From: a bacterium | Lineage (GTDB): Bacteria > SZUA-182 > SZUA-191 | Direction: 5' to 3' | Assembly: GCA_003230535.1 (NCBI GenBank) | Contig: QIEW01000086.1 | Span: 1-22,589, forward strand | DNA: 22,589 bases | Made by a program: the position numbers and the translations under genes | Shown: positions 14,707 to 21,856 of the stretch, in pieces | Numbering within the stretch: position 1 is the stretch's first letter | Layout of the letters: each line of letters starts with the position of its first letter | The notes under the pieces: model-generated | The model's input: the letters and a program-made list of their open reading frames with translations, nothing else | Told to the model about the DNA's origin: nothing | Database searches by the model: none

Positions 14707-15498
14707 ATGAAAATCGCCGCTATTATTCCCGCCCGGTATGCTTCTACCAGGTTCCCGGGGAAACCGCTGGCGATTCTCCTTAATAAGCCTGTGATCCAGT
14801 GGGTTTATGAAGGGGTTAAGAAATCCAGGCTGGTAGATGAGGTCTTTGTGGCGACCGATGATAAACGGATCCAAACAGCGGTGGAAGAGTTCGGCGGCCG
14901 GGCGATAATGACCTCTGAGGAGCATAAAACCGGAAGCGAGCGGGTGGCTGAGGCCGCCCGTTTACTTCCCGCCGATATAAAAATTATCGTGAATGTCCAA
15001 GGGGATGAGCCGCTGATACATCCTGAGATGATCTCTCAATTAGTAGTCGCCATGGCGGATAATGCGCGGATAGCAGTGGCTACCCTGAAGTATCCTATTG
15101 GTAGTTGGGATGAGCTATGGGATGCCAACGCCGTAAAGGTTATTACGGATATATCCGATTGTGCGATCTATTTCTCGCGTTTTCCTGTTCCTTACAGTAA
15201 AAAACTGTGGGAGGCGCAAAAAGCCGGTCTGTCTTTATCAAAGGAAGAATGGGAGGGATACTTTTGGCGGCACATAGGTATTTATGCTTTCAGGCGGTAT
15301 GCTTTATCTCAGTTTTCGGAATTCGGGCCGTCCGGCTTAGAACGCAAAGAACAATTAGAGCAGTTGCGCCTGCTGGAGCATGGCTATAAAATTAAAGTTG
15401 TTTCGACTAATTATAATACATTTGGAGTGGATACCGTACAAGATTTAAAAAAGGTCAGCGATATTCTGGAGCGCCGGACAATAAAAGGAGTAAGATGA
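14707..15498 (+). CDS. kdsB: 3-deoxy-manno-octulosonate cytidylyltransferase (CMP-Kdo synthetase)
   Basis: Activates Kdo with CTP to CMP-Kdo, the donor for the inner core of lipopolysaccharide; its presence implies an outer membrane. The 263-residue product begins with the nucleotide-binding signature IIPARYASTRFPGKPLA (residues 5-21). It continues VFVATDDKRI, MTSEEHKTGSERVAEA, then NVQGDEPLIHPEMI (about 98-111) with the metal-binding Asp, and ends with the conserved IGIYAFRRYAL and GVDTVQDLKKV segments. GGAGAGAAGGG precedes the ATG. Its stop overlaps the start of the following NYN gene (ATGA), so they are probably translated together. No other lipopolysaccharide genes are in the window. Confidence 0.97.
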   Translation: MKIAAIIPARYASTRFPGKPLAILLNKPVIQWVYEGVKKSRLVDEVFVATDDKRIQTAVEEFGGRAIMTSEEHKTGSERVAEAARLLPADIKIIVNVQGDEPLIHPEMISQLVVAMADNARIAVATLKYPIGSWDELWDANAVKVITDISDCAIYFSRFPVPYSKKLWEAQKAGLSLSKEEWEGYFWRHIGIYAFRRYALSQFSEFGPSGLERKEQLEQLRLLEHGYKIKVVSTNYNTFGVDTVQDLKKVSDILERRTIKGVR

Positions 15499-16094
15499 TG
15501 AGAATAGTTGAACCGACATATCAGCTTTATCCCGGGGAGAACCTCAGCCAGAGGGTGGCTTTATTTGTTGATGTACAAAATATCTGGAAGACATGTGGGA
15601 AAATTAATTATGATGCGCTGCTCAGATATGGTGTTCGCGGGAGACAATTGGTGCGGGCGGCTGCCTTTATGCGATATGATCCGGAGGATGAAGGTCAGCA
15701 TAATTTTATGAGAGCCTTAAGTCATTTAGGTTACCGGGTAGTAGCCAAAGAGCTTCGCCGGATGCCTGATGGAACGGTTAAGGGAGATATGGATATAGAG
15801 ATTGTCGTGGATGCTCTTACCCTGGGCCATGCGTTGGATGTAATGGTGTTGGTTACCGGAGACGGTGATTTTGTGCGTCCGGTAGAGATATTGGGCTCAT
15901 TAGGCGTGCGGGTAGAGGTCATCGGCCCGGATACCAATACGTCCACCCAGCTTATCTATGCGGCCGATCATTATACCAGTTTAAGCAGCATCAAAGGTAT
16001 CCTGGATACTCAGGAATTTATTGAACGAGCGCAAGCCCGCTACAATTCTATACCTTCTAACCCTGATTATTCACAAATTCACGGCAAACATTGA
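15495..16094 (+). CDS. NYN domain protein, LabA/DUF88-like
   Basis: PIN-like nuclease fold protein, 199 residues, probably an RNase, although members of this branch are poorly characterised. The acidic residues expected at the metal site are present: VALFVDVQNIW near residue 26, KGDMDIEIVVDALT near 98-106 and VLVTGDGDFVRPV near 122-124. The rest, VEVIGPDTNTSTQLIYAADHYTSL, is typical of LabA-like proteins. It overlaps kdsB by 4 bases (ATG at 15495; a second ATG is at 15498). The last residues, PDYSQIHGKH and the stop, are encoded by the start of repeat copy C, so the original C-terminus was probably replaced or extended. The next gene is also an NYN protein of a different subfamily. Confidence 0.9.
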   Translation: MMRIVEPTYQLYPGENLSQRVALFVDVQNIWKTCGKINYDALLRYGVRGRQLVRAAAFMRYDPEDEGQHNFMRALSHLGYRVVAKELRRMPDGTVKGDMDIEIVVDALTLGHALDVMVLVTGDGDFVRPVEILGSLGVRVEVIGPDTNTSTQLIYAADHYTSLSSIKGILDTQEFIERAQARYNSIPSNPDYSQIHGKH

Positions 16095-16221
16095 TGATAT
16101 TATTTAAATACAGTTAGTTACGAAATAATGGTCAAAAACAAAATGGCTCATAGAAATTGCCGAGAACTCCCGCTATGGGAGCGACCAATGGGAGCGTGTT
16201 TATGATTCCGAATTATTCGGG
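16062..16221 (+). repeat. ~160-bp dispersed repeat, copy C (upstream of the YacP-type gene)
   Basis: Runs from CTGATTATTCACAAATTCACGG, inside the end of the preceding gene, through ATGGTCAAAAAC, ATGGCTCATAGAA, the CTCCCGCTATGGGAG hairpin and GCGACCAATG to CCGAATTATTCGG. The right end is 16 bases before the next start codon, so the AGGAGG ribosome site follows it directly. Confidence 0.82.
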
Positions 16222-16237
16222 CTAAGCAGGAGGAAAG

Positions 16238-16768
16238 TTGGCGCTGACGTTAATTATCGATGGCTATAATTTACTTCATTGCTTCTTCAGGGGGCAGCAC
16301 CTGCGATTTCCAAGCCTAGAGGAAGCGAGGGAGAGACTCCTTCGGGAACTGGCCGCTTACCAAAGTCAGAAGACTCACCGGGTAATTGTGGTTTTTGACG
16401 GCTGGAAAAATGGCGTTTCGATAGAGCAGCATCAGCAGCAAGGCCAGATCAAGATTATTTACTCACGATTAGGGGAAAAGGCTGATGAAGTGATTAAAAG
16501 GTTGCTGGTTCAAACGGCTTCCCCGGTGGTGATAAGCTCTGATTGGGAGATAAGGAATTTTGCCGCAGACCGCGGCGTAACAAGCGTTCCGGCGATGGAA
16601 TTTGTCAACCGTCTCCGCAAAGCAAAAGAGAGCGGGGAAGGCGACTTCTATGGGAGTGAAGACGATATGGATGAACCAATAAATTTCCGCGGCACTAAAA
16701 AAAGAGGGCCCAGCTATCGTCTCTCCCGAAAGGAAAGCAAGCGCAAATCCTTGCTCCGCAAGCTGTAA
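16238..16768 (+). CDS. YacP/Rae1-type NYN domain ribonuclease
   Basis: PIN-like domain protein of the NYN_YacP family, 176 residues. In Bacillus the related Rae1 is an endoribonuclease that cleaves mRNA within the ribosome. Visible motifs are LTLIIDGYNLLH (residues 3-14, first metal Asp), VIVVFDGWKNG (about 48-58), the KADEVIKRLL helix (about 87-96) and VVISSDWEIRNFAADRG (about 103-119). The C-terminal 40 residues are basic (KKRGPSYRLSRKESKRKSLLRK), suited to RNA or ribosome contact. The TTG start at 16238 is supported by AGGAGG 6-7 bases upstream. It lies directly after repeat copy C, and a TACTAAGTTGC motif (16785-16801) follows 16 bases after its stop. Confidence 0.9.
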   Translation: MALTLIIDGYNLLHCFFRGQHLRFPSLEEARERLLRELAAYQSQKTHRVIVVFDGWKNGVSIEQHQQQGQIKIIYSRLGEKADEVIKRLLVQTASPVVISSDWEIRNFAADRGVTSVPAMEFVNRLRKAKESGEGDFYGSEDDMDEPINFRGTKKRGPSYRLSRKESKRKSLLRKL

Positions 16769-16784
16769 TGAATAACCTTTCCCT

Positions 16785-16801
16785 CTAATACTAAGTTGCC
16801 A
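16785..16801. repeat. Single TACTAAGTTGC end motif
   Basis: TAATACTAAGTTGCCAT matches the ends of the 10382-10564 element and the motif at 124-139. It lies just after the YacP-type gene. No partner end was found nearby, so this may be a solo remnant. Confidence 0.4.
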
Positions 16802-16831
16802 TAAAACAGGTAATTATTAATACAGAGGGGA

Positions 16832-17158
16832 CTAATGCGGGAGTAGTAACCAATAGCGCAGGAACAACATGAAGAAAAAAAGAGGAAAGATAGCTTGATA
16901 TAACGGTAAGTAACTGTATATTATAAATATATCCGTTGATTTTTCATGGCCGTCAGTGAAATAACTTGCTTCTATTCTACTTCCAATATGGCAAATAATC
17001 CAACAGGCAAAAGCTAACAGTGAATATTTCAATACATGATTATTAGTCAGCCACTCCATTAGATTAGGGGCGCCTGGCGTGAAAAGCGTGGTCGCTGCCG
17101 TTACTAAACAGACACTCCCTGCACTGAGACCTAATATATCCAGTATCTTACCTGTCAT
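16832..17158 (-). CDS. Small hypothetical membrane protein
   Basis: Not recognised. The 108-residue frame has three hydrophobic stretches: about 9-27 (LGLSAGSVCLVTAATTLF), 43-59 (LKYSLLAFACWIICHIG) and 77-106 (a long, aromatic-rich segment), with polar loops between. This is a sensible membrane topology rather than the pattern of a chance frame. It is alone on the minus strand between the YacP-type gene and cobT. No good Shine-Dalgarno is seen before the ATG. A GC-rich block with a strong hairpin (17195-17218) lies just upstream and could be part of its leader. It may be a lineage-specific gene or a decaying one. Confidence 0.42.
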   Translation of the reverse strand: MTGKILDILGLSAGSVCLVTAATTLFTPGAPNLMEWLTNNHVLKYSLLAFACWIICHIGSRIEASYFTDGHEKSTDIFIIYSYLPLYQAIFPLFFFMLFLRYWLLLPH

Positions 17159-17194
17159 ATCTTTTTACCGTATTCCTTTTTTGAGTCACAATCT

Positions 17195-17218
17195 TTACGG
17201 TGGGTTACCCGCCGGTAA
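17195..17218. other. GC-rich hairpin upstream of the small membrane protein gene
   Basis: TTACGGTGGG and CCCGCCGGTAA pair around a TTA loop with one bulge. It stands in an otherwise AT-rich gap. Read on the minus strand it falls about 40-60 bases before the ATG at 17158, so it might be a leader structure. It does not match any riboswitch consensus I know. The remaining gap (17219-17710) is AT-rich and shows only a 6-bp CAGCGT/ACGCTG hairpin at 17672-17698. Confidence 0.3.
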
Positions 17219-17710
17219 TTGGCTCCCGCCACTAATAAAGCTGAACCTATGCAAAATCTGCCCTTGTCTCCAGGCCAAACCATCCTCTCTCTTATTAGGC
17301 GGCAAGAAATATGCCACTTAAATATTGTTTAGATTCTAAGTGTTAAATCACCTTAACAGACGGAATTATAAAGCATAATATTGTTGTGGTCAGATTATGT
17401 TAGACTGTAATTAAAACAGCAGGTATGTCATTATGACAGAGAATGGAACGAGAAGTCGTGTCATACTGACAAACAGGGGAAACTAGTCGATAGTTTGTAA
17501 TGGGGCTAATCTCGTTTAACCGGCATTGACATGTGGATAAATAGATGGTTAAGCTTTTGTTATATATTTATAAATAACACATATAAATCGATTCGGCTTG
17601 TATCTCATATATAAAATACAACTACTTGCATAGTAGAAGTTTTTCAGGTAATATAATAAAACTAAAATCTTCAGCGTAATGGTGTTTAAGAAACGCTGTA
17701 CTAAGTACTT

Positions 17711-17872
17711 CCTGATTATTCATAAATCCACGGCAAACATTGATTATATTATTTGAATACAGCTATTTACAAAATAACGGTCAAAAAATGAAATGGCTCA
17801 TACAAATCACCGAAAACTTCCGCTATGGAAGCGACCAACTCCGAGCGTGTTATAAGTCCCGAATTATTCGGG
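17711..17872 (+). repeat. ~160-bp dispersed repeat, copy D (upstream of cobT)
   Basis: The most complete copy: CCTGATTATTCATAAATCC, CGGCAAACATTGATTATATT, TTGAATACAGC, AATAACGGTC, ATGGCTCATACAAATCACCG, the CTTCCGCTATGGAAG hairpin, GCGACCAACTCCGAGCGTG and the final CCCGAATTATTCGGG hairpin (17858-17872). It ends 13 bases before the cobT ATG. Confidence 0.85.
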
Positions 17873-17885
17873 ATAAAGAGAATTT

Positions 17886-18944
17886 ATGTCACAAAAAATA
17901 AAAGCTATTCTATCTAAAATTGCGCCTGTAGACAGAAGGCTTGAGGCGGCCATCTGGAGGAAATTAGATAACCTCACCAAGCCCCGCCGGAGCCTGGGGC
18001 GTTTGGAGGAGCTAGCCGCCTGGTATAGCCTAATCCACCATACCCTCACCCCGTCAGTTGTCCATAAAGTGGCGGTGGTGATGGCCGGAGATCATGGGGT
18101 AGCCGCAGAAGGAGTGAGCGCATTCCCTCAGGAGGTTACTAAGCAGATGGCGCTTAACTTCTTAGCCGGCGGGGCGGGGATATCGGCGCTCGCAAAACAC
18201 ACCGGGACGAGGGTAGTGGTGGTGGACGTTGGAGTAGCGGGGGAGGCTCTTTCTCATCCTGAACTCCGCCGCTATAAGGTGGCTCAGGGAACCCGGAATA
18301 TGGCTGTCGGTCCGGCGATGACCCGTAAACAAGCTCAACAAGCGCTGGAAGTAGGTATCAGAGTGGTGGAGGAAGAATTAGCAACCGGTGTGGACATTAT
18401 CGCTACCGGAGACATGGGGATTGCCAATACCACCCCCTCCAGCGCCCTAACGGCTGTATTTACCGGTTGCTCGGTAGATGAAGTAAGCGGGCCCGGCACC
18501 GGGATTGACCAGGAAACATTAAGCTATAAAAAAAAGGTTATTAAACAAGCAATCGCCATCAACAAACCCCAACGGGATGACCCTTGGGATGTGTTGGCTA
18601 AGCTGGGAGGCTTGGAGATTGCCGGCTTGGCGGGCGTAATTTTAGCGGGGGCGGCCTACCGGCGTCCCATTGTATTGGATGGCTTCATCTCTGGTGCAGC
18701 GGCATTGGTGGCTTATCAAATTAAACCCCAGATCCTTGATTATCTGTTGGCTGCACATCTGTCCCGGGAGGCAGGCCATCGGGTTATTTTGGAGCATCTG
18801 GGTCTAAATCCGCTGTTAAGGCTAGACCTGCGATTAGGCGAAGGTACCGGCGCGGTGCTCGGCATAAACTTAGTGGAAGCGGGAGTGAAAATCATGACCC
18901 AGATGGCTTCCTTCTCCAAAGCCGGTGTCTCAGAGACGTTATAG
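17886..18944 (+). CDS. cobT: Nicotinate-nucleotide--dimethylbenzimidazole phosphoribosyltransferase
   Basis: Makes the alpha-ribazole phosphate (or analogue) that forms the lower ligand of cobamides. The 352-residue product is full length: DNLTKPRRSLGRLEELA (about 28-44) for base binding, VVMAGDHGVAAEGVSAFPQEVT (about 65-87), GDMGIANTTPSSAL (about 178-191) and the loop RLGEGTGA with the catalytic Glu319, then the conserved SFSKAGVS end. The ATG follows AAAGAGAA, a weak ribosome site, 13 bases after repeat copy D. No cobalamin riboswitch is visible upstream and no other cobamide genes are in the window, so lower-ligand attachment or salvage may be encoded elsewhere. The following oxidoreductase starts 23 bases later. 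Confidence 0.96.
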   Translation: MSQKIKAILSKIAPVDRRLEAAIWRKLDNLTKPRRSLGRLEELAAWYSLIHHTLTPSVVHKVAVVMAGDHGVAAEGVSAFPQEVTKQMALNFLAGGAGISALAKHTGTRVVVVDVGVAGEALSHPELRRYKVAQGTRNMAVGPAMTRKQAQQALEVGIRVVEEELATGVDIIATGDMGIANTTPSSALTAVFTGCSVDEVSGPGTGIDQETLSYKKKVIKQAIAINKPQRDDPWDVLAKLGGLEIAGLAGVILAGAAYRRPIVLDGFISGAAALVAYQIKPQILDYLLAAHLSREAGHRVILEHLGLNPLLRLDLRLGEGTGAVLGINLVEAGVKIMTQMASFSKAGVSETL

Positions 18945-18967
18945 TATAGATTAGGTAATGACCGGTT

Positions 18968-20437
18968 ATGGATGCTGATGCCATCATTATTGGGGCGGGG
19001 ATAGGCGGGGTAACCACCGGGGCGCTGTTGGCGGCGCGGGGTTTGCGGGTGCTGATCCTTGAGCAGGGGGAGCGTCCCGGCGGGATGTGTGCCTATTTTA
19101 GTAGAAACGGCTATGTATTTCAGTCAGTTGCCGGCATTTATTCCGGGTTTGAGCTGGGAGGAGGACATGATCGAGTATTGTTCGAGCTCGGGCTCAGCAT
19201 CCGAAAAACAGCCCTGAACCCGGGATTACAGTTGATCTTGCCCCAGCACAGATTAAATCTATATACAAATCGGATAGAGCTATTGGGGGAGTTGGAACGG
19301 GAGTTCCCCAAAGGGCGGGCAAGGATAAAATCCTTCCTGGATGTTCTTGACCAGCTGGAAGAGGTATTTTCGTCCCTTTCCAGGAAACCTGCATTCCGTG
19401 CTCCTCACACTCTGGCGGACAAATACTCATACTACCGGAAAATCCATCAGGTATTCTCCAAAACTCTTCCCTCTTATGAGGCGTCGCCGGCCGGACTGCT
19501 AAATGAACTGATAGAAAACCCCGGACTTAAACAGGCGCTTGATCTGCTGGCTTTCTACTACGGCCAGCAACCACTAAAAGAATGCAGCACCCTTTATTGC
19601 GCTTATCTTCTGGGGATACCTAAACGAGGGATTGTTTACCTGAAAGGCGGGGCTCAGGGATTAATAGATCTGCTGGTGGATTTTATTAGGAAACATAAAG
19701 GTGAAGTGAGGTGCTCCAGCCGGGTGGATAAGATTTTAAAAGAAGGCCGGCGAGCCATTGGCGTACAACTCCAGGACGGGCAGACCTTACGTTCTAAGTA
19801 CGTTATTGCCAATACTACCTTGGAAAACCTGCACCTTCGACTTCTAGGCGAGACCCGGCTAAGCAAAAAAATAAAACAGCTAACGGAGAATGTCTCCCCG
19901 CGCTGGCTTCCGTTTAGCGTATATCTTGGGTTGGATGCTAATGTTTTGCCCGGGGAAATCAGGGAAAACGTACTGCTGACGGTAGATCCGGAAAAGCCTT
20001 TGGGGGGAACCAATACCTTATTCATTTCTATCTCGCCGGCAGATGATAATACGCGGGCCCCTCAAGGGAAAAGAGCCGTTACTGTAAGCTGTTTTCTTCC
20101 CAAGGAAAACTGGGCCAGAGACGATGAATATCACCAGCGCAAAGAACGGCTGGAAACGGCTGTTATTCAATCATTACAGAGTTTGATTACCTTTGTAGGG
20201 GAAGGCATCAATTATAAGGAGTCCGCCACTCCGCTGACTTATGAAAAATATACTCTCCGGCCGCGGGGCGGTATAATCAGCCTGGCTGGCACCCGGAGCG
20301 GCTTCGGCATCAACGGTTACTCTAACTATACGCCATATAAAAACCTTTATCTGGTGGGAGACAGCTCCTTCCCGGGACAGGGGACGAATTTAGTTAGTAT
20401 CTCAGCTTTGAATTTGGCCCGGATCATCTGTAGCTAA
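18968..20437 (+). CDS. FAD-dependent oxidoreductase, CrtI/carotenoid isomerase-like
   Basis: Flavoprotein of the phytoene desaturase, CrtISO and retinol saturase superfamily, 489 residues. The Rossmann dinucleotide motif is at residues 5-32 (AIIIGAGIGGVTTGALLAARG...LILEQ), followed by RPGGMC. The middle has the substrate domain with YLKGGAQGLIDLLVDFIRKH and a second nucleotide contact (VDKILKEG...GVQLQDGQ). The C-terminal FAD motif is NLYLVGDSSFPGQGTNLVSISALNLARII (about 459-487). The start is ATG at 18968, with TAGGTAATGACCGG before it and no strong ribosome site. It is probably co-transcribed with cobT. No carotenoid genes are nearby, so the substrate is unknown; related proteins act on varied polyenes and lipids. 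Confidence 0.88.
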   Translation: MDADAIIIGAGIGGVTTGALLAARGLRVLILEQGERPGGMCAYFSRNGYVFQSVAGIYSGFELGGGHDRVLFELGLSIRKTALNPGLQLILPQHRLNLYTNRIELLGELEREFPKGRARIKSFLDVLDQLEEVFSSLSRKPAFRAPHTLADKYSYYRKIHQVFSKTLPSYEASPAGLLNELIENPGLKQALDLLAFYYGQQPLKECSTLYCAYLLGIPKRGIVYLKGGAQGLIDLLVDFIRKHKGEVRCSSRVDKILKEGRRAIGVQLQDGQTLRSKYVIANTTLENLHLRLLGETRLSKKIKQLTENVSPRWLPFSVYLGLDANVLPGEIRENVLLTVDPEKPLGGTNTLFISISPADDNTRAPQGKRAVTVSCFLPKENWARDDEYHQRKERLETAVIQSLQSLITFVGEGINYKESATPLTYEKYTLRPRGGIISLAGTRSGFGINGYSNYTPYKNLYLVGDSSFPGQGTNLVSISALNLARIICS

Positions 20438-20577
20438 ACGAACAAGAGGGCTGCTTCAGAGTAAAAACAGAATAATTCCAGGGGCACCGACAACATCTGT
20501 TCATGGGGATAACTAAAAGAAAAATAAAACTCATTTTATCCTTGAACATCCCACTGTTTTACTAAGATTAATAAAAG

Positions 20578-20734
20578 CTAGTATAGCGTTTCAGTAAAAA
20601 GCATACGTTTAAATGTCATTGCGAACGAAGTGAAGCAATCTCATATGCCGTGGGAAAACAAGGGGTTGCTTCGTCGTTTCACTCCTCGCAATGACACAAT
20701 TATTTGTCTATATTTTATTGAAACGCTCCACTAG
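20578..20734. mobile_element. CTAG-ended miniature element, copy 1
   Basis: A 157-base element with ends CTAGTATAGCGTTTCAGTAA and, inverted, CTAGTGGAGCGTTTCAATAA (about 16 of 20 identical). Its interior holds a large palindrome built from the common bacterial CATTGCGA...AAGCAATC repeat. A second copy, inverted and 29 bases shorter, lies at 22146-22273. No transposase is inside, so it is non-autonomous. TA duplication of the Tc1/mariner or IS630 type is possible from the CTAG ends. Confidence 0.78.
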
Positions 20735-20863
20735 TACTGCCTGATTATGAGATGTTGGGGGGGGAATTCACTGAAAATTTCCCCTGCGCAAAAATTTTGA
20801 TGCCGTTTTTGCCGTCACATTCACCTATTTTCTGACCCCAAAATACTGATTGCCATTTTTAGG

Positions 20864-20992
20864 AGCCATTTAATCTCCCTGATGAAAGACCAGGTGGATG
20901 CAGCCCAAAGCGTCGGCCTCTCCGCTGTATTTATAAACAGTTCATTAGGCGCCCAGGAGGTGTCCGACACTTATCGGAAATTAAAGTTATAA
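20864..20992 (+). pseudogene. RecQ helicase remnant, N-terminal internal fragment
   Basis: The frame reads SHLISLMKDQVDAAQSVGLS and then AVFINSSLGAQEVSDTYRKL, which matches motif Ia and the following region of RecQ-type ATP-dependent DNA helicases. The Walker A motif before it and the DEAH box after it are absent, and the frame stops at 20990-20992. It pairs with the RQC-domain fragment at 21857-22165. The rest of 20438-21067 holds the CTAG-ended element and nothing else recognisable. Confidence 0.72.
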
Positions 20993-21067
20993 AAATTTTG
21001 ACGCTACTGAATTCCAGTGTTACACTGACGGTAACTGAAAGATTTTAGATAGGTTTAGGAGTAAGAG

Positions 21068-21838
21068 ATGGAAGTTTTATTTGTATTGCTATTAATTTTA
21101 TTATTTTGGTGTAGAGAGAAACTCTTTACTATGCCTGGGACGATCATTAGAAATAGGAGGCAATTCTCAGGTTTGCTGTCGCAACTTATACAAGCAAATA
21201 AGGATGATATTTGTGTAAAGTGTTATAAAAATCCAAAGGGGATTACTTCTACTTTGGCAAAAAAGATTTCAGATACTTACTCAATACTCGCGATTATAAT
21301 TAGAAATAGGAAGCCATTCTCAGACTTGTTAACACAGCTTATAAATTCAGATTTGTTAACACAGCTTATGAATTTAGATAATAGCACTGTTTGTGTAAAG
21401 TGTCATAAAAAACCGGGGGAGTCTTATCGCTTCTACTCTGGTGAAAAAATTTCAGAGCGTAGCTATGTGTCCTATAAACCTGCCCAAATGGTTACTACTA
21501 CTGTAGATCTTTACTCAATTGGTGGATCAAAAGAAGTTTTGATTTGTGATTTCTGTATCTATAAATATAGAAGGCGGGAATTAATGCGACGTTTCATAAT
21601 ATTTTTCCCAATACTCTGGTCTGTTTTTATTATTGTTTGGATCGTTGACAAAATAAGAATACCTCCTCTTTGCGTAGAACCGGCAGGCCTAGCAAATATG
21701 GGCGCAAAAGTGGGGATAAAAGTATATAAGCACGAATTAAGAAAGCAAGGATATGATTGTTTTTGGACTCCTGAGGAATACGAAAAATTAAAAAACAATT
21801 CAGTAGATACAGGTGCCAATGATCGTTTAAAAGTGTAA
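21068..21838 (+). CDS. Hypothetical membrane protein with repeated CxxC motifs
   Basis: Not recognised; 256 residues. It has a hydrophobic N-terminus (2-15) and a second membrane segment (176-193). Three CxxC pairs are visible: CVKC (49-52), CVKC (109-112) and CDFC (160-163), suggesting zinc binding. Residues 24-56 and 75-116 are a duplicated unit (IIRNRRQFSGLLSQLI against IIRNRKPFSDLLTQLI, each ending in CVKC). The second unit has a further 10-residue duplication (DLLTQLINS / DLLTQLMNL). After the second membrane segment a 60-residue tail contains WTPEEYEKL. AGGAG sits 7 bases before the ATG. It is visibly AT-rich compared with neighbouring genes and lies between two fragments of recQ, so it was probably acquired. 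No function is proposed. Confidence 0.68.
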   Translation: MEVLFVLLLILLFWCREKLFTMPGTIIRNRRQFSGLLSQLIQANKDDICVKCYKNPKGITSTLAKKISDTYSILAIIIRNRKPFSDLLTQLINSDLLTQLMNLDNSTVCVKCHKKPGESYRFYSGEKISERSYVSYKPAQMVTTTVDLYSIGGSKEVLICDFCIYKYRRRELMRRFIIFFPILWSVFIIVWIVDKIRIPPLCVEPAGLANMGAKVGIKVYKHELRKQGYDCFWTPEEYEKLKNNSVDTGANDRLKV

Positions 21839-21856
21839 CACTAATCAATAAAAGGA

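Noticed and set aside
17079-17321. Plus-strand open frame of 80 codons
   Set aside because: It overlaps the start of the minus-strand membrane protein gene and a hairpin, has no ribosome site and no recognisable motif.
17322-17885. Cobalamin riboswitch upstream of cobT
   Set aside because: I looked for the B12 box and flanking conserved segments before cobT and found only AT-rich sequence and repeat copy D.
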